DNA of 64,000 nucleotides from assembly GCF_023343835.1 (NCBI RefSeq), contig NC_064433.1:136489957-136553956 (forward strand), given 5' to 3'. How positions within the stretch are numbered: position 1 is the stretch's first letter; each line of letters opens with the position of its first letter. The stretch is from Lagopus muta. Lineage: Eukaryota; Chordata; Aves; Galliformes; Phasianidae. Below, piece after piece: positions 58,901-64,000 of this stretch. The position numbers were made by a program, and so were the translations under genes. The notes beneath the pieces were generated by a model that saw nothing but the letters and a program-made list of their open reading frames with translations, was not told where the DNA came from and did not search any database.

Positions 58901-61900
58901 TATAGTGTGGCAGTTGGAAGCTACTAAAAAGTCAACTCAGGATAACTTCCTCTGAGTCTTAACTATAGAAACATGTTCCAGAAAAAGCAAATAAAAGGGG
59001 AAGAAAAGAACAAAAGGAAAAAGAATAAACTCTGCTTTACAGAAGCTCTTAGAATAGGAAGCAGACAAAGCGTGAACAGAGATGACGTGCTGAATGTACG
59101 CTCAGATTCCCATCACACCTCTGATTGCAAATGGAAATAAGAGACACCCTACACTTGCTGCATACCAGGAGAATTTTCAGTAAGTGATAAGTAGGTGCAT
59201 GGAACATGCAGGACCAAGGGCTACTGATGCATATTTGAGCACACACCAATTACTAAAGATATGAGTATATAGGTGTATGGGTGAAACTCATACAACATAG
59301 GCAAAAAAAAAAAAAAAAAAAAAGAAAGAGAAAGTAGCAGAGGTCAGAGAAAGGCAGAACAACAGGGGAGAGCAAAGGACTGCACTTATAGAGGTTGATA
59401 AGGATGAAGGATGAAGCACAGGACAATAAAGAAAAGCTTGACTCTAAACTTGAACAGACACTGAAGGAATGAATATATCACTCAGTAAGAAAGCTGGAGG
59501 AAAAAAGAAATGAGAAATAGAAAAAAAAATGCTCTGTAAAGGACAAAAAGAAAAATGACATGAATCTGGAAGAAAAATAATTTAAGTGATGGAAGAGAAC
59601 AGAGAAAAAAGGAGAAGGCTGCTGTACGTAACTCTCTTACCTGAGATGTAAAGTGTATAACTGACCGTTCAAGAAACACAATCATGGTACCACCAAGGAT
59701 TATGGCTAGCGTAAAAGATTACCTATCTGCAAAGCCCATGCCACTGTTGCTGAGCTTAACAGTTCTGCAGATGTATGCAAACCCAAATCTTTGCAGCTTT
59801 ATACCAGAAAGAGACCTAAAAACCCCTAAAATAAAAATGTCAGTACTGAGGAATAGGAGTAATAAAGATTGCAAGGTGAATGCATTAGCATACTGGGCTG
59901 ATTTGACAACTAACTTACTTACCTTGTACAAGATGATGCTGGTAGAGGTAAACTCTGAGTGTGTTCAAGTGTCCTATGCTGACTGGCTTCTGTAATGGAG
60001 AGAAAGAAATACTTAACTGATTTGTTATTTAATCTTTTCACTCTTGCAATCAAACACAGTGGTGAACAGATTCTGAAGTTGAAAGAGAAATGAAATTAAA
60101 ATAGATGTGTGTATATATAAAAAAAAGTACCTCTGCATGCCTGCAGTTGACTAGTCAGCACTTTTCTGATTTCATTTACCCAAGTAGCTTTAACTTCAGG
60201 AGTTGGTGCCTACCCAGAAAAAAATTATGACAATCACGCATTAAGCATACAAAAAGCTGCAAGCTGAAGCACAACTTCGGAGGAATTTTTCAAGAGGAAC
60301 AGCTAGCTCCTCTCCCTAGCCTCTCAGTAAGCAGAAACTGAAGGATAAAGCTGTGCACGTGCCACAGTCTTACCCTGGCTCCCAAAACTCTGCTGCTCCA
60401 GTGAAAACAATAGCAATGGGGTATGCAACATCCTTGCATGGGTATTGCAAAATATGATTAAAAACAAAGGGAAAAAAAAAAAGCCAAAACAAAATAGATC
60501 TTGTTAGGTCTAGAATTCACCCCCTTGGTTTTTATTTTATTATTATTATTGTTATTATTGTTATTATTTAAAAGGTATTTGCATGTTGTTACCTGTATGA
60601 TGTAAACTTCTTCCCTTGCATTATACCAGATTTCAAATTTTTTTGCATCACCTTTGACATTTTCTGTTATTCCAACTGCTGCCATCTGGAAGCAAAAAGG
60701 ACAGCTGCTGACCTACCAAATTGCAATACAGATAACAGAAGCAGAAGGCTAACGCTATTCTTTAGTAACCCACTTATGAAAAACAAAACCACATTTGGCT
60801 CAAAGAAAAGAAAGCACATGATCTGCATGTTGGACACAAGGCCTTCAATGCATTATGTCAGCACGGCTACCTCAAAGGGAAAAAAAGGTTTAAGTTAATT
60901 TAATTAAGATTGACTCAAACTGTCTCTTAGAATCCAGGGTGACAAATCTTACATCTATTTTATACTACCCACTGTGACATTTTCCAAGTCATTAATGCAA
61001 CTGCCATCCAGCTAGATTAGCATGGTTTAGACATTTGCAAAGGACAGTCAACCCCTGACACCATCACCCATCAGCTCAAAGCGACTCAGACTTGCACTAA
61101 CAATTACACTTGCCTGAAAGAATGAAGCTTACACTGAAAAACCACAACACGACAACAATAAAGAAGTGTGTTACTGCAACTAATCCCTTATTATCACTAC
61201 CTTCCTGGACTGCTGAGTGCCTTACATTTAAGGAGTGTTTATAGCTATACGAAGGTGCCTTCTCATATCCCTCTCCGTTTTCTTCTCGCTTTTTACAGAA
61301 CAGCACTGCTTTCTCGTGGAGGAACAGGTGCCGCTGCATTGGCTTGAAGCGTGCCAGATCTTTCACCTTTGAGTGACCCTTTTTATGATCAGTCCAGACG
61401 TTGAAGGATCCCTGCATTAGAAGCTTGCCCAGCTCATTCAGGTTTCCCTAGAACAGAAAAGTGGTGTTTATAACTACAAAGAGGTAACATCTGACTGAAA
61501 CACACACTCTGAACAGGTTGTTGCAAGTTCCGTCATTCCAATTAATCTCACATCAGTGTTTACATTGAATTTGGAAAGATAATGAAAATACAGTCAGTGT
61601 TTAATATTCTCTCTCCAACACTGTTCAGGCATGATTTTATAGTCAAGAGTAGCAATGGCAAAACACAGAGATCAAACACAGAAAAAAGGAGGAGGTGCAA
61701 TACATATCTGTTTTTTTGCCTACTGCAAAGCTCCTTATATTTATCTGTTCATTTGTTTTCTTCTCCTGGAAGTTTTAGATGTAGTTTCACACATGGATAC
61801 AAAGAACCTGAAAGTGACTCCTGTTTGGCAGTTTCCTAAGCCAGACTGTTCAGGATGGTTTTCTGTTTCCAACTTGGTGAAAAGTAGATCAAAGACAGAA

Positions 61901-63616
61901 AACTTGAGCAGACAGAGGAAAATATTATCCATAACAGGAAAACCTCAGAAAAGAGAGAGAATCTTTCCACTGTTTTCATTATATAATGCAGTTTAAAGAT
62001 GTATTTTGTAAAATATTCTTCTCATTATTAGTAAACAATAGGGAATTACTTGTATGTATGTAGGTGCCTAAAAAATAATAATATTGTTACTTACATCATA
62101 GCCTGTGATGGCTATCTGGTGCATAGAATCATTGACTGCTTTGAGAATACCCAGTATAGAATTTAATGCCTCCTGGAGGTCTTCAGCACCTTCACAGTTC
62201 TTACTGTACTTCAGCATTTCCTGAGCAGGCAAAGACAGACAACACACTTTGTTTTGCAAACAGCAGTAACTGGGATTATTTTAACATTGAATTTGGCCTA
62301 CATTTTTAAAGTTATCCAGTGAAGTTTACACTGTATAATCTAGTGGATTAAGCATTGGCTCTAACTGAAAAGACCCCAAGTTTTACCTCATATCTGCTAC
62401 TAACCAGTCTCCTAAGTCTCCTAAACCTTTTATAAGCACAGCCTAAGAAATTTACAAGTCTGAGTTACTGAGCATTTTTAACCACAATTGCTTAAAACAA
62501 AAGCAGAACCCCAATGTCATCCTTTTTGCTTCCACTCATTTTTTACATTCTGTTGCTTTTAAATAATAAATATAAAGACATTGGCAAATTGCATTGATTA
62601 TTTGAATTATTGTAAGGTCTGGAATGCTAGTTGCAGACTTAAAACATACTATGTATAACACTGCTTACACATTTTAAAAAGTATTTCTTCTCCAAAAAGC
62701 TTACTGGGGAAGCTGTATCTTCCCATTTGATTCAGATATACAGAGCAGTATGAGAATAAGTATTTACTCATGGAGTTCAGAAAGAAAAGATTCTTTAAAT
62801 AGAAAACTTTTCAGGTACTTCTCTCTTCATAAAAGCTTGAAGTAAATTAAGAGCTTTCAAAGAATTAATTAGCTCAGTTTTAATGGTAGTTTACTCTTGA
62901 GTTAAACACAGTTATTGAACCCTGTGTCCATGTAGTGACTATTTCCTAAAACAAATCAGTTTCAAGCACAGCAAAAAGTTAAACATTCATTTAAAAATAT
63001 ATATAATACTACATTCCTCTCATTTTGTTCTCTCTGTCCATAGTATGCCTAAATGAATCAGAATGGCATCCTTCCTAAAAATTGCATACAGTGACCACAG
63101 TTAAGTACATTCCCTACAACACAAGTTGCTTTGAAGACTCCAATTAACTGAATCTTTCTGGACACATTCTCAATTTTGATTTATACACTACTCTGCTCAT
63201 TTAGATTTCTCTGCAGCAGGATGAGATAAGCAGCATTTAGAAGAAAAAAAAATACAGTTAGCATTATAATTTTGTAACACATACCTTTAGCAATAATTGG
63301 TATTTGGTTATTCTTTGAACTGGCTTCAGCAAGTATGAGTCCAAACTGAGCTTGTGATCAAGTTTCCTTTGACATTCCTGTAATCAGTGTCAGATTTTGT
63401 CAGTACGCAAATCAATATTCAGTACACAAATCAATATATTTTGTTATTCATACTTGAGATAGATTAGCAATTTTAACAAAAAAATAAATACAGAAATATT
63501 TCAGAGAATCACACAAGCCATACCTGAAAGAATACGGAATCTGAAAATTGCCTCCACAAACTTTCAGATCGAGGTTTGTTTTGACAGTATTTCTCATAAA
63601 TCTGGAAATCTTCCAT
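52989..63616 (-). CDS. MCF2L: MCF2L (DBS/OST) Rho guanine nucleotide exchange factor, C-terminal half
   Basis: Dbl-family exchange factor that activates Rho GTPases such as RhoA and CDC42 at membranes. Fourteen exons: 63524-63616, 63285-63377, 62095-62220, 61226-61447, 60593-60685, 60131-60209, 59923-59989, 58613-58728, 57900-57986, 56615-56680, 54079-54212, 53409-53521, 53191-53294, 52989-53083; phases join to 495 codons plus stop. The first three encode the end of the DH domain (LDSYLLKPVQRITKYQLLLK). PH domain follows (GSFNVWTDHKKGHSKVKDL to APTPEVKATWVNEIRKVL), then a Ser-rich linker (SPDKKAKRHEVVSDPTPFG), then SH3 (IPGKYTVVTDYEKG; TTGREGWIPANNL), ending SFSDIKG. The last parts match my memory of human MCF2L. 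An acidic segment before SH3 carries a six-glycine run. The acceptor at 54213-54214 has a weak pyrimidine tract. Confidence 0.96.
54819..54837 (+). repeat. Poly(C) 19-mer in MCF2L intron
   Basis: Nineteen uninterrupted C; the MCF2L sense strand, and hence its pre-mRNA, carries G19. Such runs are prone to length error in sequencing. Confidence 0.9.
56262..56362 (+). repeat. CR1 3' terminal fragment in MCF2L intron
   Basis: Sense on the + strand: GGTTGGTGACCCTGCCTGTG, TGATCCTTGGGATCCCTTCT, ending ATTCTACGATTCTGTGACTC. It is very similar to the piece at 50212-50307 and belongs to the same CR1 subfamily. Confidence 0.87.
56524..56546 (+). repeat. (ATC)n microsatellite
   Basis: About seven ATC units in an MCF2L intron, about 70 bp from the donor of the exon at 56615-56680. 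Confidence 0.85.
57816..57838 (+). repeat. (AC)n microsatellite in MCF2L intron
   Basis: Eleven and a half AC units. It lies about 60 bp downstream (gene strand) of the exon ending at 57900. Confidence 0.92.
58785..58806 (+). repeat. (AC)n microsatellite in MCF2L intron
   Basis: Eleven AC units preceded by a short TATC stretch. It lies about 57 bp upstream (gene strand) of the acceptor of exon 58613-58728. Confidence 0.92.
59303..59323 (+). repeat. Poly(A) 21-mer in MCF2L intron
   Basis: An uninterrupted A run followed by AG-rich sequence. No SINE body precedes it, so I treat it as a simple homopolymer. Confidence 0.8.
60535..60569 (+). repeat. (TTA/TTG)n microsatellite in MCF2L intron
   Basis: Imperfect TTA triplets with interspersed TTG, 24 bp beyond the donor of PH-domain exon 60593-60685 on the gene strand. 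Confidence 0.85.
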
Positions 63617-64000
63617 CTGAAATGGGGGAGAAGAGTAAAAAGTAAATGATTGCCTATTAAAAAAAATGAAAAAACAATGTTCTTAAGAATTTTTCAGTCA
63701 GCAAGTCTAAGGAAAAAGGACAATTCCTTCAGGCATCCCTAACAGGCAACAATTTTTCAGTACTGCTCATTTTGTAACAGCTACTCATTTTGTACATGGA
63801 ACATACGAATAAAATGCTCCTGTTAACTTCTACTTAATTGAACAACAAGTGCCGTATGAAGAAGCATATCTTATATTTACAAATGCATTTGTGCCACCCT
63901 ATGAAGAATATGGGGTCTTTTAATTTAATTCAATTAATCCCAGAAAATGATTCCCTCTGCATAGCTTACTAAAAAAAAATTTTGCCCTTCTTTCTTTATG
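63617..64000 (-). other. MCF2L: MCF2L intron running out of the window
   Basis: AT-rich intron sequence upstream (gene strand) of the leftmost-coding DH exon in the window. I see no further exon before the edge. Confidence 0.65.

Overview
The window is nuclear DNA of a bird, almost certainly a galliform close to chicken. The genes have vertebrate introns with GT/AG borders, the dispersed repeats I can recognise are CR1 LINEs, and the factor X reading frame adds up to 475 codons, which matches my memory of the chicken protein. I cannot fix the species from the sequence alone.

Layout, left to right. The last four coding exons of PCID2 lie on the + strand (1242-3356). Tail-to-tail with it, five genes run head-to-tail on the - strand: PROZ (4803-12419), a factor X-like paralogue here called F10L (15863-21990), F10 (25722-36689), F7 (39478-47749) and the 3' half of MCF2L (52989 to the right edge). 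Human 13q34 has the same order (MCF2L-F7-F10-PROZ-PCID2), except that F10L is an extra gene between F10 and PROZ. PROZ, F10 and F7 each have the eight-exon vitamin K-dependent plan (signal, propeptide/Gla, 25-nt exon, EGF1, EGF2, linker, two protease exons), and their splice junctions can be placed to the base.

The most interesting object is F10L. Five exons are open, and joined in frame they give 345 codons: signal peptide, one EGF domain, linker, serine-protease-like domain. I find no propeptide/Gla, 25-nt or EGF1 exon between its signal exon and its EGF2 exon. The activation site RIVGG of factor X reads KAVEE, and the catalytic serine is glycine (GDGGGP). His, Asp and the S1 pocket Asp are kept. 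Its promoter and signal exon match those of PROZ, while its body matches F10. It looks like a chimeric secreted pseudoprotease that cannot be activated, next to a second pseudoprotease, PROZ.

How the genes work together: F7 and F10 encode proteases of the tissue-factor pathway; protein Z is the non-enzymatic cofactor of the serpin ZPI against factor Xa; F10L has no known role. PCID2 (TREX-2 mRNA export) and MCF2L (Rho-family GEF) are unrelated flanking genes. Introns and spacers hold about a dozen CR1 pieces and several simple repeats. I saw no tRNA, rRNA, CRISPR or retroviral element.
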